6,377 nt of DNA from JAKASX01 sp035534495. GTDB taxonomy: Bacteria; Acidobacteriota; Terriglobia; Acidiferrales; UBA7541. The stretch is taken from assembly GCA_035534495.1 (NCBI GenBank), contig DATLRW010000003.1, forward strand, positions 1-6,377. Direction: 5' to 3'. This document shows positions 1 through 5,703 of the stretch, one piece after another. The notes under the pieces were generated by a model. It was not told where the DNA came from. It worked only from the letters and a program-made list of their open reading frames with translations, and searched no databases. The first letter of the stretch is position 1. Every line of letters starts with the position of its first letter. The translations under genes and the position numbers were made by a program.

Positions 1-507
1 ATTTCGCCGGGCCAATGCAAAATGGGCATCATGCCGGGACATATTCACCGCGCCGGGCACGTCGGCCTGGTCAGCCGGAGCGGCACGCTCACCTACGAAG
101 CCGTTCACCAGCTCACGCACCTGGGCATCGGACAATCCACATGCATCGGCATCGGGGGCGATCCGATCATCGGGACGAATTTTCTCGACGCCATCCGCCT
201 GTTCAATGACGACGCCGATACCAAGGCCATTCTGATGATCGGTGAAATCGGCGGCAATGCCGAAGAAACCGCGGCCGCATTCGTCCGCGAGCACGTCCGC
301 AAGCCTGTCGTCGGATTCATCGCCGGACAAACCGCGCCGCCCGGACGCCGCATGGGCCACGCAGGCGCCATCATCACCGGCGGCCAAGGAACGGCCAAGG
401 GAAAGTACGCGGCCCTGGAAGCCGCCGGCATCGTCACCGTGCAGAGCCCGGCCGAAATCGGCCATACGGTGGCTCGCGTGATGGGCCAGGCCGCGCGGCC
501 ATCCTGA
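1..507 (+). CDS. sucD: Succinyl-CoA ligase (ADP/GDP-forming) alpha subunit, 3' part
   Basis: This is the C-terminal 168 residues of the alpha subunit of succinyl-CoA synthetase, which makes succinate and ATP or GTP from succinyl-CoA in the cytoplasmic TCA cycle, as a complex with SucB/SucC-type beta subunits. The frame is open from base 1. It enters in the family stretch ISPGQCKMGIMPG and continues with VSRSGTLTYEA, the GQSTCIGIGGDP motif, MIGEIGG and RRMGHAGAI. The His in GHAGAI (codon 358-360) is the active-site residue that is phosphorylated during catalysis. The end (ALEAAGIVTVQSPAEIG) matches the family's last helix region, so the C terminus is complete with stop TGA at 505-507. The usual family length is near 290 residues, so about 120 N-terminal residues, including the CoA-binding Rossmann domain, lie upstream of the window. 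ndk follows after 47 bases on the same strand and may be co-transcribed. Confidence 0.97.
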   Translation: MSPGQCKMGIMPGHIHRAGHVGLVSRSGTLTYEAVHQLTHLGIGQSTCIGIGGDPIIGTNFLDAIRLFNDDADTKAILMIGEIGGNAEETAAAFVREHVRKPVVGFIAGQTAPPGRRMGHAGAIITGGQGTAKGKYAALEAAGIVTVQSPAEIGHTVARVMGQAARPS

Positions 508-536
508 CGCGAAGAAGATTTCATTCCACGAACTCG

Positions 537-542
537 AAAGGA
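537..542 (+). promoter_or_regulatory. Ribosome binding site for ndk
   Basis: AAAGGA lies 12 bases before the GTG at 555. The spacing is slightly long, but it is the only purine-rich SD-like run close upstream of the start. No in-frame ATG nearby would give the family's usual N terminus, so this site supports the GTG start. Confidence 0.5.
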
Positions 543-554
543 ACCAGATCAACC

Positions 555-974
555 GTGGCTAAAGAACGCACGCTTGCCATCATCAAGCCCGACGCCGTCG
601 GCCGGGGGCTTGTCGCGGAAATCCTGTCGCACATCCACCAGGCCGGCCTGGAGGTCGTCGCAATCGAGTCGCTGCGCCTGACGAAGGCGGAAGCGGAAGG
701 TTTCTATGCGGTGCACCGGGAAAGGCCGTTTTTCAACGACCTGGCGACGTTCATGAGTTCGGGCAAGGTCGTGGTCATGACGCTCGAAGCCGAGAACGCC
801 ATATCTCGATGGCGCGAACTGATGGGAGCCACCGATCCCGCCAAAGCCGGTCCGGGCACCTTGCGCCGCCTGTTCGGCTCCAGCATCCAGAACAACTGCA
901 CGCACGGCTCCGACGCCCCGGAAACCGCCGCATTCGAGATTGCCTATTTCTTCTCCGGGCGGAAACTCATCTAG
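555..974 (+). CDS. ndk: Nucleoside diphosphate kinase
   Basis: Ndk moves the gamma phosphate of an NTP (usually ATP) to any NDP through a phosphohistidine intermediate and keeps the cytoplasmic NTP and dNTP pools balanced. The 139-residue product is full length for the family (about 140). It starts at GTG (555), giving MAKERTLAIIKPDAV, the canonical first strand with the nucleotide-binding Lys11. Further family positions are GFYAVHRERPFF (residues 49-60), NAISRWRELMGATDP (81-95, with Arg87 and Thr93), Arg104, Asn114 and the signature HGSD with catalytic His117. The end, EIAYFFSGRKLI, is typical. It lies 47 bases after sucD in the same direction, as expected for an operon in which the NTP made by succinyl-CoA ligase is passed to other nucleotides. 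No terminator is visible between the two. No residue of the active site is missing. Confidence 0.97.
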   Translation: MAKERTLAIIKPDAVGRGLVAEILSHIHQAGLEVVAIESLRLTKAEAEGFYAVHRERPFFNDLATFMSSGKVVVMTLEAENAISRWRELMGATDPAKAGPGTLRRLFGSSIQNNCTHGSDAPETAAFEIAYFFSGRKLI

Positions 975-1057
975 CTCGACCGGGCTTCGGGAAAAGATTT
1001 CTCCGCTCCCGGACGGCCCGGGCGGGATGTCGCCGTTGACCTGCCGTTCGGGCTAAG

Positions 1058-1303
1058 ATGGCCAAAGGCATGGATCCGATTCGACAGGTCGGGCGATGGC
1101 TCATCGTTTTTGGCCTCCTGCTTGCCGCGGCGGGCGGATTCCTGGTGGCCGGTGGACGCCTGCCACTGCGCCTGGGCCATCTGCCCGGCGACATCGTCTA
1201 TCACGGCCGTCATTCGACCTTCTACTTCCCGATCGTTACCTGCATCGTGCTCAGCGCGGCCCTGACGCTGATCTTCTGGCTGATCAATTCCTTTCGCCGC
1301 TGA
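1058..1303 (+). CDS. DUF2905 family small membrane protein
   Basis: An 81-residue protein of the DUF2905 type, whose function is unknown. It has a short basic N terminus, a first hydrophobic helix at about residues 13-32 (WLIVFGLLLAAAGGFLV), and a central loop with the family's most conserved stretch (GRLPLRLGHLPGDI, residues 33-46). An FYFP motif (55-58) then leads into a second helix (about 57-77), and the protein ends in a short SFRR tail. Both ends are probably cytoplasmic. The ATG at 1058 is the first start after an in-frame TGA at 1037-1039. An alternative ATG at 1070 would remove only four residues. Neither has a strong Shine-Dalgarno. It lies 83 bases after ndk on the same strand with no terminator between, so it may be the last gene of a sucD-ndk transcript. 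The family call is firm from the LPGDI and FYFP pattern; the cellular role is unknown. Confidence 0.88.
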   Translation: MAKGMDPIRQVGRWLIVFGLLLAAAGGFLVAGGRLPLRLGHLPGDIVYHGRHSTFYFPIVTCIVLSAALTLIFWLINSFRR

Positions 1304-1352
1304 CGCCTGTTTTTCGTGGCGCGCCGTTCACGGCGTCAATCCAGATGAAAAG

Positions 1353-1412
1353 CAGATTCCTCCGCTTCGGGACGGCACAGGGCGCCGTCCCTGCGGTCGG
1401 AATGACAGATTC
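1353..1412. repeat. REP-like palindromic intergenic element
   Basis: An imperfect palindrome sits between two convergent genes. ATTCC (1356-1360) pairs with GGAAT (1399-1403), CCGC (1362-1365) with GCGG (1393-1396), and GGGACGGC (1369-1376) with GCCGTCCC (1384-1391), around a 7-base loop. That gives 17 base pairs interrupted by small internal loops. The heptamer CAGATTC occurs on both sides, at 1353-1359 and 1406-1412. The flanks (CAGATTCC..., ...CGGAATGACA) resemble short dispersed palindromes I associate with acidobacterial intergenic regions. No T run follows on either strand, so it is not a classical intrinsic terminator, but its position would let it stabilise or end both converging transcripts. 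Only one copy lies in the window, so repeat status is inferred. Confidence 0.6.
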
Positions 1413-1456
1413 AGGAGTGTTCGGTTGGCCTTAAAAGCCGGAAGCGTAGCGCGGCA

Positions 1457-2491
1457 CTATTTGCCCTGGCGAGGGCCGGGGGCAAACTTGTGGTCAAGTT
1501 CCTGCAGCGTTTCGAGCAGAACGTAGCCGACGACCGCGAGCGAGTGCGGGCTGCATTTATCGAGCGTGTCGTTCACGGTATGCCAGTACGGATAATCAAA
1601 ATCGATGACGTCGGCCGCCGGAACATGGCGCTGGATAAAGGGCATGTGGTCGTCATAGACGGACATGGATGTATGCAGAAAATACCGGCTAAAGCCGGTC
1701 CGCTTGGCCGCCGACCAGACCATGTCTTCGAGCCACGGCGTTGAATTGCTGTCGCGCGTGACGTCTAGACTCGCGTCGCCGACCATGTCGGCCAGAAGCA
1801 CGGCCTTGATGCGCTTCAGATCGCCGGAGTTATCCATGCTGGCGGCCAGTTCCCGGCTGCCGAAGGTGCTGTTGTTGTCGCTCCAGGTCGTCTGGGCCTG
1901 ATAGGCGGTCGCGAAGTTTTCCTGGTCCTCTTCCCCGTCGAGAAAAGCGATCCAGACCGTGAGCGGGCGGGGATGGGCGCATAGGACCCGGGCCATTTCG
2001 AGCAGAAGGGCCGTAGAGGAGCCGCCGTCGTCGGCGCCGACAAATCCCGGCAGGCGCAAGGTATCGTAATGGCTCAGAAAGAGAACGATGCCCGGGTTCC
2101 GGCCGGGAATCTTGGCAATGATATTGTCCATTTCGAGCGTGCCCAAATCCGTCTGGGCATGAAAATGATCCTGGGTGACCGGGCAGCCGAACGAGCGGAG
2201 CTGGCTCGCAAGATATTGCTGCTCGCGCCGGATATTGGGCGAAGCGGGAGGGCGAGGACCGAAACCCACGATCTTCTCGAGATAGCCCCAGGCGCGCGAG
2301 CCGTCGAATCCACCGGTCTGGGCCGCGGGCGGCGCCGGCGCGGGCGGCGAGGACCGGGCAGCTTCCTCCGGCGACGAACGAGCGGGACTACAGGCCAGCG
2401 AGGCACCGCAAAATAGCAGAACCGCCAGAGCCGCCCACCGGGAGATTCTCAGTTGGATGACCCCGCGCGATGCCGCCATGCGATCGGGCAC
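1457..2491 (-). CDS. Exported M28 metallopeptidase, animal-type glutaminyl-cyclase-like
   Basis: A 344-residue zinc hydrolase of family M28, closest in pattern to glutaminyl-peptide cyclotransferases, which convert N-terminal Gln to pyroglutamate. It has an N-terminal signal segment (hydrophobic residues about 19-33, then SLAC with Cys34, a poor lipobox) and a Pro/Ala/Ser-rich linker to about residue 60. The catalytic domain contains SHYDT (His141, Asp143), GADDGGSS (Asp155), FLDGEE (Glu187/Glu188), LLADMVG (Asp235), DDHMPFI (281-286) and YWHT (Trp303-His304). By alignment from memory with human QC, Asp155, Glu188 and His304 are the zinc ligands, Glu187 the acid/base, and TTWSDNNSTFGSREL matches the QC segment around its active-site Trp. 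It starts at GTG 2491, one base after the tatC stop, with GAGGAG seven bases upstream. An ATG at 2479 is the alternative. A true M28 aminopeptidase activity cannot be excluded, since all five classical ligand positions are also present. Confidence 0.85.
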   Translation of the reverse strand: MPDRMAASRGVIQLRISRWAALAVLLFCGASLACSPARSSPEEAARSSPPAPAPPAAQTGGFDGSRAWGYLEKIVGFGPRPPASPNIRREQQYLASQLRSFGCPVTQDHFHAQTDLGTLEMDNIIAKIPGRNPGIVLFLSHYDTLRLPGFVGADDGGSSTALLLEMARVLCAHPRPLTVWIAFLDGEEDQENFATAYQAQTTWSDNNSTFGSRELAASMDNSGDLKRIKAVLLADMVGDASLDVTRDSNSTPWLEDMVWSAAKRTGFSRYFLHTSMSVYDDHMPFIQRHVPAADVIDFDYPYWHTVNDTLDKCSPHSLAVVGYVLLETLQELDHKFAPGPRQGK

Positions 2492-2492
2492 G

Positions 2493-3311
2493 TCAGCGCT
2501 CCTCGCGTTCGGCCATCGCCGCGAGCCGCTTGCGGCGAACGACCATGTAGCTGACCCCGATTCCCACCAGATACAGCAGGAACATCAGGGCCATGAAGAC
2601 CAGCATCATGACGTCGCCCGGGGTCGGCGTGAGAACCGCGGCGACCACGGCAATGGTCAAGACGGCATAGCGCATGTTTTTCCAGAGAAACTGCGGTGTA
2701 ACCACCCCGATCAGGGAAAGGAAGAAGATCAATACCGGCAGCTCGAACATAATTCCCACGCCGAGCAGCACCAGCAGGGTGAGATCGAAATACTCGTTGA
2801 TGCTGATCAGCGGCTCGAACGGCCCCCGGAAGCTGATCAGGAAGCGCAGGACGTAAGGGAGGATGAAGGAGTAGGCGAAAGCGATACCGGTCAGGAACAA
2901 CCCCACCGATGAGATAATGAAGGTGAACACAGCGCTGCGCTCGTGCCGGTAGAGGCCGGGGGCGACGAACAGCCAGACCTGGTAGAAAACATACGGCGAG
3001 GCGATGACGAATCCCAGGTAGAAACCGAGATGGATGACCAGGCCGAGGACGCCGGTCGGGCTCGTGTAGATCAGCTTATCGGCCTGATGGGCCTGCTGCA
3101 GCGCATGCTGCATCGGCAGGGAGACAAATTCCAGCACTTTTTCCGAAATCGCCAGGCCGATCACCGCGCCGATACCAATCCCGATCAGGGAATGGATCAG
3201 TCGTATGCGCAGTTCGGTCAGGTGATCGAGAAAAGACATCCGCCCTTCCAGATCACCATTTTGTGTTTGTGAGGATTCCGTCCCCTGTTCAGGCTGCGGT
3301 GGGGTGGTCAT
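2493..3311 (-). CDS. tatC: Twin-arginine translocase subunit TatC
   Basis: TatC is the inner-membrane receptor of the Tat system and binds the twin-arginine signal of folded precursors. The 272-residue product has a polar N-terminal extension, then MSFLDHLTELRIRLIHS (25-41), the hallmark start of TatC. Six hydrophobic helices follow, at roughly 38-56, 87-109, 127-156, 174-201, 214-228 and 233-255. Conserved points are SPYVFYQVWLFVAPGLYRHER (105-125) with Glu124 at the signal-binding site, FELPV with Glu190, and LTPTPGD (227-233). The ATG at 3311 lies 23 bases inside the upstream tatA/B gene, so the two are probably coupled. A second ATG at 3239 (Met25, directly before SFLDHL) has GGAAGG close upstream and would give a length nearer the common 245-250, so the true start is not settled. 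The peptidase gene begins one base after the stop. Confidence 0.96.
   Translation of the reverse strand: MTTPPQPEQGTESSQTQNGDLEGRMSFLDHLTELRIRLIHSLIGIGIGAVIGLAISEKVLEFVSLPMQHALQQAHQADKLIYTSPTGVLGLVIHLGFYLGFVIASPYVFYQVWLFVAPGLYRHERSAVFTFIISSVGLFLTGIAFAYSFILPYVLRFLISFRGPFEPLISINEYFDLTLLVLLGVGIMFELPVLIFFLSLIGVVTPQFLWKNMRYAVLTIAVVAAVLTPTPGDVMMLVFMALMFLLYLVGIGVSYMVVRRKRLAAMAEREER
2499..2504 (-). promoter_or_regulatory. Shine-Dalgarno of the M28/QC-like gene, inside the tatC end
   Basis: Read on the minus strand this is GAGGAG, ending seven bases before the GTG at 2491. It is 19 bases from the in-frame ATG at 2479, too far for that start. It therefore favours the GTG start and implies translational coupling, because the site lies within the last codons of tatC. 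Confidence 0.7.
3244..3249 (-). promoter_or_regulatory. Possible alternative tatC ribosome binding site
   Basis: On the minus strand this reads GGAAGG, four bases before the in-frame ATG at 3239 (Met25 of the longer TatC). The spacing is short but usable. The site before the longer start at 3311 is weaker (AGAGAAA). It is listed because it bears on which start is used. Confidence 0.35.
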
Positions 3312-3882
3312 TGACAGGTTTCTCTGGGCCAGCGGCTACCGGCGTTTTCTCCTCCGAGGAAGCGTTCCCGGCTTTTGGTTCATCGTGGGCCGGCAATCCC
3401 TCGGGCGCCGGTGCCCCGGATGATTCGGCCGGCCATTGCTCGCCAGGCGCCGGCGCTACGGACGCAACGTAGGAGGCGTCGTCGTAGCGAAGCCCCTCGA
3501 ACACGCCCGGCGCGGGAGGGCCGGCACTTATCGCCCGCGGCGGCACTTCCTGGCCGGCATGTTCGCCGGTGGCCGATACGGACTCGCTGGTTTCTGTTGA
3601 AATTTCCTCGCTGCCGGAAACCGCCTCCGGCAAGGCTGCGGATTCGATGGGCGGGAATTCCGGTTCGGTGTGGATTTCGGGTACTGTCGGCGGACCGGGT
3701 TCGCTGGCCTCACGCTCGATCTGCCGCATCTCCCGTTGGAGGGTCTCCTGAAAATCGCCCGTCAGGCGATGGAATTCTCCCATCGCCTTCGACAATGTGC
3801 GAGCCAGTTCTGGCAGCTTTTCAGGTCCAAACACTAAAAGCGCCACCAGAAATACGATGATGAGGTGGGATGCGCTTAGCAT
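3289..3882 (-). CDS. Tat translocase subunit of the TatA/TatB family with long acidic tail
   Basis: A 197-residue single-pass Tat component encoded directly before tatC. Residues 1-17 form one short transmembrane helix, followed by the hinge FGPEKLPELARTLSKAMGEF (18-37) and an amphipathic helix continuing through FHRLTGDFQETLQREMRQIERE. These are the defining parts of TatA/TatB. The rest (about 60-197) is low in complexity and rich in Pro, Glu, Ala and Ser, and is probably disordered in the cytoplasm. The Phe-Gly at the hinge is TatA-like, while the length, long amphipathic helix and linkage to tatC are TatB-like. I therefore leave the symbol blank; a TatB role is my preference. His6 stands where Gln or Glu is usual in the helix. 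The ATG at 3882 is the first possible start, about 20 bases after the predicted transcription start. The gene heads the leftward operon and overlaps tatC by 23 bases. Confidence 0.9.
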   Translation of the reverse strand: MLSASHLIIVFLVALLVFGPEKLPELARTLSKAMGEFHRLTGDFQETLQREMRQIEREASEPGPPTVPEIHTEPEFPPIESAALPEAVSGSEEISTETSESVSATGEHAGQEVPPRAISAGPPAPGVFEGLRYDDASYVASVAPAPGEQWPAESSGAPAPEGLPAHDEPKAGNASSEEKTPVAAGPEKPVNDHPTAA

Positions 3883-3908
3883 CGAGGTCGGCTAGGGCCC
3901 TCGGGAGA

Positions 3909-3937
3909 ATGATAGAAAAGCGGCGCATGCGTGTCAA
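3909..3937 (-). promoter_or_regulatory. Sigma-70-type promoter of the tat operon
   Basis: On the minus strand TTGACA (3937-3932) is followed after exactly 17 bases by TATCAT (3914-3909). The -35 is perfect and the -10 matches four of six, with optimal spacing. The predicted transcription start is near 3902, leaving a leader of about 20 bases before the ATG at 3882. No recognisable operator lies within it, but its -35 overlaps the upstream part of the divergent protease promoter. Confidence 0.75.
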
Positions 3938-3947
3938 ACTGGGGCTA

Positions 3948-3956
3948 TGCTATACT
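3948..3956 (+). promoter_or_regulatory. Extended -10 promoter of the S41 protease gene
   Basis: TGCTATACT is an extended -10 (TG-N-TATACT, five of six in the hexamer). No good -35 exists at 16-18 bases. GTGTCA at 3931-3936 is the nearest resemblance but sits 14 bases away, so the TG extension probably compensates. The predicted start near 3963 lies just before the AAGGAG site, giving a leader of about 20 bases. This places the translation start downstream, at 3984, rather than at the earlier in-frame ATGs. Confidence 0.65.
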
Positions 3957-3966
3957 TTCTCCAATC

Positions 3967-3972
3967 AAGGAG
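3967..3972 (+). promoter_or_regulatory. Ribosome binding site of the S41 protease gene
   Basis: AAGGAG lies 11 bases before the ATG at 3984. The reading frame is also open back to an ATG at 3870, but those codons lie upstream of the promoter and have no SD, so this site fixes the start at 3984. Confidence 0.75.
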
Positions 3973-3983
3973 ACAAGCATCAC

Positions 3984-5615
3984 ATGGTGCGTGGCAAGCG
4001 CGCGTTCCTGATTCTCATTGCGGTCCTGGCGATTTCAGCGTGCCTGGGCGGCATTTTCGGTCCTTCGGTCCGGGCTACGGCCACCGGCAAAACCAACATC
4101 GGGCAATCGGTCACGACCTTCACAAAGGTGCTGGCGACGGTCGAAAACGACTACGCGAAGCCGGTCAACGTCGACCGCACGATCTACCATGGGGCGATCC
4201 CGGGCATGCTCGCCGTGCTGGATCCCCATTCGAGCTTCTTCGACGAGAAGGAGTTCGCGCTGTTGCGCGAGGACCAGAACGGCCGTTATTTCGGCGTCGG
4301 CATGCAGATCGGCCCGGAGAGCGGGCGCACCGTGGTCATCGCGCCGTACCCGGGTTCACCCGCGATCGAAGCGGGCGTCCGGCCGGGCGACATCATCCTT
4401 GCCGTCGACGGAAAATCCTGCAAGGGTTTGACGACCGATCAGGTGGCCAACCTGCTCAAGGGGCCGCTGGGCACTATCGTTCATGTCTCCGTGGGGCGCG
4501 AAGGCTGGAAGCAGCCGCTGAATTTCACGATCACGCGCCAGGAGATTTCCCACAAATCGGTCAATTACTACACGATGCTCAAGCCCGGCATCGGCTACAT
4601 CCGCATCTCGACCTTCGAGAGCGAGGAGACAGCCGACGAGCTGGCCGACGCCATGGCGAAACTCGGCGCGCCGCACCTGGATGGATTGATCCTCGATTTG
4701 CGCGGCAATCCCGGAGGTCTGCTCAATCAGGCCGTCCAGGTGGGCGACATGCTTCTCGACAAGGGAGAGCTAATCGTCAGCCATCACGGGCGCTCCTCCT
4801 CCGAGCGCCGCTACTACGCCGTTCATGGCAACGGCGGGGACCATGTGCCGATCGTCGTGCTGGTCAACGGCGGGACCGCCTCGGCATCGGAGATCGTTTC
4901 CGGTGCGCTGCAGGATCACGACCGCGCGCTGATTGCCGGAACCACAACGTTCGGCAAGGGTCTGGTCCAGACGGTTTCGCCTCTGAGTTTCGGCACCGGC
5001 CTGGCGCTGACCACGGCGCGCTATTACACGCCGAGCGGACGGCTGATTCAGCGGCCCTACCAGAACATTTCCTATTGGGAATACCGGTTCGATCCCCAGC
5101 CGGCTCCCAAGGTCAAAGCGTATCTGACCGATAGCGGCCGGACCGTTTACGGCGGCGGCGGCATTACGCCCGACGTGAACATTCCCGCGCCCCAGCTAAA
5201 CGCCTTCCAGCAAAAGATGATCGAGGACGGGGTATTCTTCCCGCCCATGGGCTCGCCGCTCGGCATGGGCGTCGGCGATTTCACGCGCTATTTCCTGGGC
5301 CAGCGGCCGACCATCACCCGGCAGTTCACCGTCGGCCAGCCGGTGATCAACGAATTCGAGCAGTACCTGACGGCCCAGCACATCGCCTATACGCCCCAGG
5401 ACATCCAACAAAACCTCGATTGGCTCAAGTGGAAAATACAGCGGGAAGTTTTCTCCTGGGTCTTTGGGATCGACGCCGGCTACAAGGTCGATCTCGAACA
5501 CGACCCGCAATTGCAAAAAGCGATCACTTTGATTCCCCAGGCGCGCGCCCTCTATCAGAACGTCCGTAAGATTCTGGCCGAGCGCGCCTCGGCCGACCGC
5601 ACGGAGAATCCGTAG
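3984..5615 (+). CDS. C-terminal processing protease, S41A family with PDZ domain
   Basis: An envelope serine protease of the CtpA/Prc type that trims exported proteins from their C termini; 543 residues from the chosen ATG. The N terminus (MVRGKRAFLILIAVLAISAC) is a signal segment ending in a good lipobox, ISA before Cys20, so it may be a lipoprotein or be signal-anchored. There is a helical segment at 40-95 with the family motif VLDPHSSFFDEKEF, then a PDZ domain at about 102-175 (GSPAIEAGVRPGDIILAVDG). The peptidase core includes GLILDLRGNPGGLL (234-247), NGGTASASE with catalytic Ser300 (codon 4881-4883), and TFGKGLVQ with Lys325 and Gln329. The Ser-Lys distance of 25 and Lys-Gln of 4 match the known Ser-Lys-Gln triad. 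About 140 further residues (from about 402) form an extra helical tail. The gene is divergent from the tat operon and ends in a hairpin terminator. The start upstream at 3870 is rejected because it precedes the promoter. Confidence 0.93.
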   Translation: MVRGKRAFLILIAVLAISACLGGIFGPSVRATATGKTNIGQSVTTFTKVLATVENDYAKPVNVDRTIYHGAIPGMLAVLDPHSSFFDEKEFALLREDQNGRYFGVGMQIGPESGRTVVIAPYPGSPAIEAGVRPGDIILAVDGKSCKGLTTDQVANLLKGPLGTIVHVSVGREGWKQPLNFTITRQEISHKSVNYYTMLKPGIGYIRISTFESEETADELADAMAKLGAPHLDGLILDLRGNPGGLLNQAVQVGDMLLDKGELIVSHHGRSSSERRYYAVHGNGGDHVPIVVLVNGGTASASEIVSGALQDHDRALIAGTTTFGKGLVQTVSPLSFGTGLALTTARYYTPSGRLIQRPYQNISYWEYRFDPQPAPKVKAYLTDSGRTVYGGGGITPDVNIPAPQLNAFQQKMIEDGVFFPPMGSPLGMGVGDFTRYFLGQRPTITRQFTVGQPVINEFEQYLTAQHIAYTPQDIQQNLDWLKWKIQREVFSWVFGIDAGYKVDLEHDPQLQKAITLIPQARALYQNVRKILAERASADRTENP

Positions 5616-5619
5616 ATTT

Positions 5620-5651
5620 GCGGGCGGCGAGGAGATCGCCGCCGCGTTTGT
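5620..5651 (+). terminator. Intrinsic terminator after the S41 protease gene
   Basis: GGCGGCGA (5623-5630) pairs perfectly with TCGCCGCC (5636-5643) around a 5-base loop, with two more pairs across a one-base bulge (GC at 5620-5621 with GC at 5644-5645). It is followed by GTTTGTT. The T run is short and interrupted, but the stem is strong and starts five bases after the stop codon. Confidence 0.65.
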
Positions 5652-5663
5652 TCCTGGCGCCGG

Positions 5664-5693
5664 TTGCTCGCGCCGCAAATATCCGCTTACAAT
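5664..5693 (+). promoter_or_regulatory. Probable promoter of the tRNA-Ala gene
   Basis: TACAAT at 5688-5693 matches five of six -10 bases. TTGCTC at 5664-5669 is a weak -35, 18 bases upstream. The expected transcription start near 5700 is four bases before the mature tRNA, typical of a short 5' leader removed by RNase P. The site lies after the protease terminator, so the tRNA is likely transcribed on its own. Confidence 0.5.
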
Positions 5694-5703
5694 CGCAGTT
5701 CGT

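Noticed and set aside
105..524. Minus-strand frame opposite sucD
   Set aside because: It is antisense to strongly conserved SucD sequence and has no recognisable motif.
980..1021. CCGGGC...GCCCGG inverted repeat after ndk as a terminator
   Set aside because: It is a six-pair stem with a 30-base loop and no T run, so it is probably chance in GC-rich DNA.
1322..1335. CGCCG-TTCA-CGGCG hairpin after the DUF2905 gene as a terminator
   Set aside because: The stem is only five pairs, the T run lies before it on the plus strand rather than after it, and the minus strand would have an A run after it.
2457..2912. Plus-strand 151-codon frame antisense to tatC
   Set aside because: The His/Glu/Gln-rich translation is the complement of TatC membrane-segment codons. 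The opposite strand encodes clear TatC.
3984..4043. Protease or M28 enzyme as Tat substrate because of proximity to the tat genes
   Set aside because: Neither N terminus contains a twin-arginine motif; both look like Sec-type signals.
3947..5134. A 395-codon open frame on the plus strand in another phase within the protease gene
   Set aside because: It is an overlap artefact of high GC at third positions. The translation is Arg/Gly/His/Pro-rich with no family pattern, while the main frame has a complete catalytic triad.
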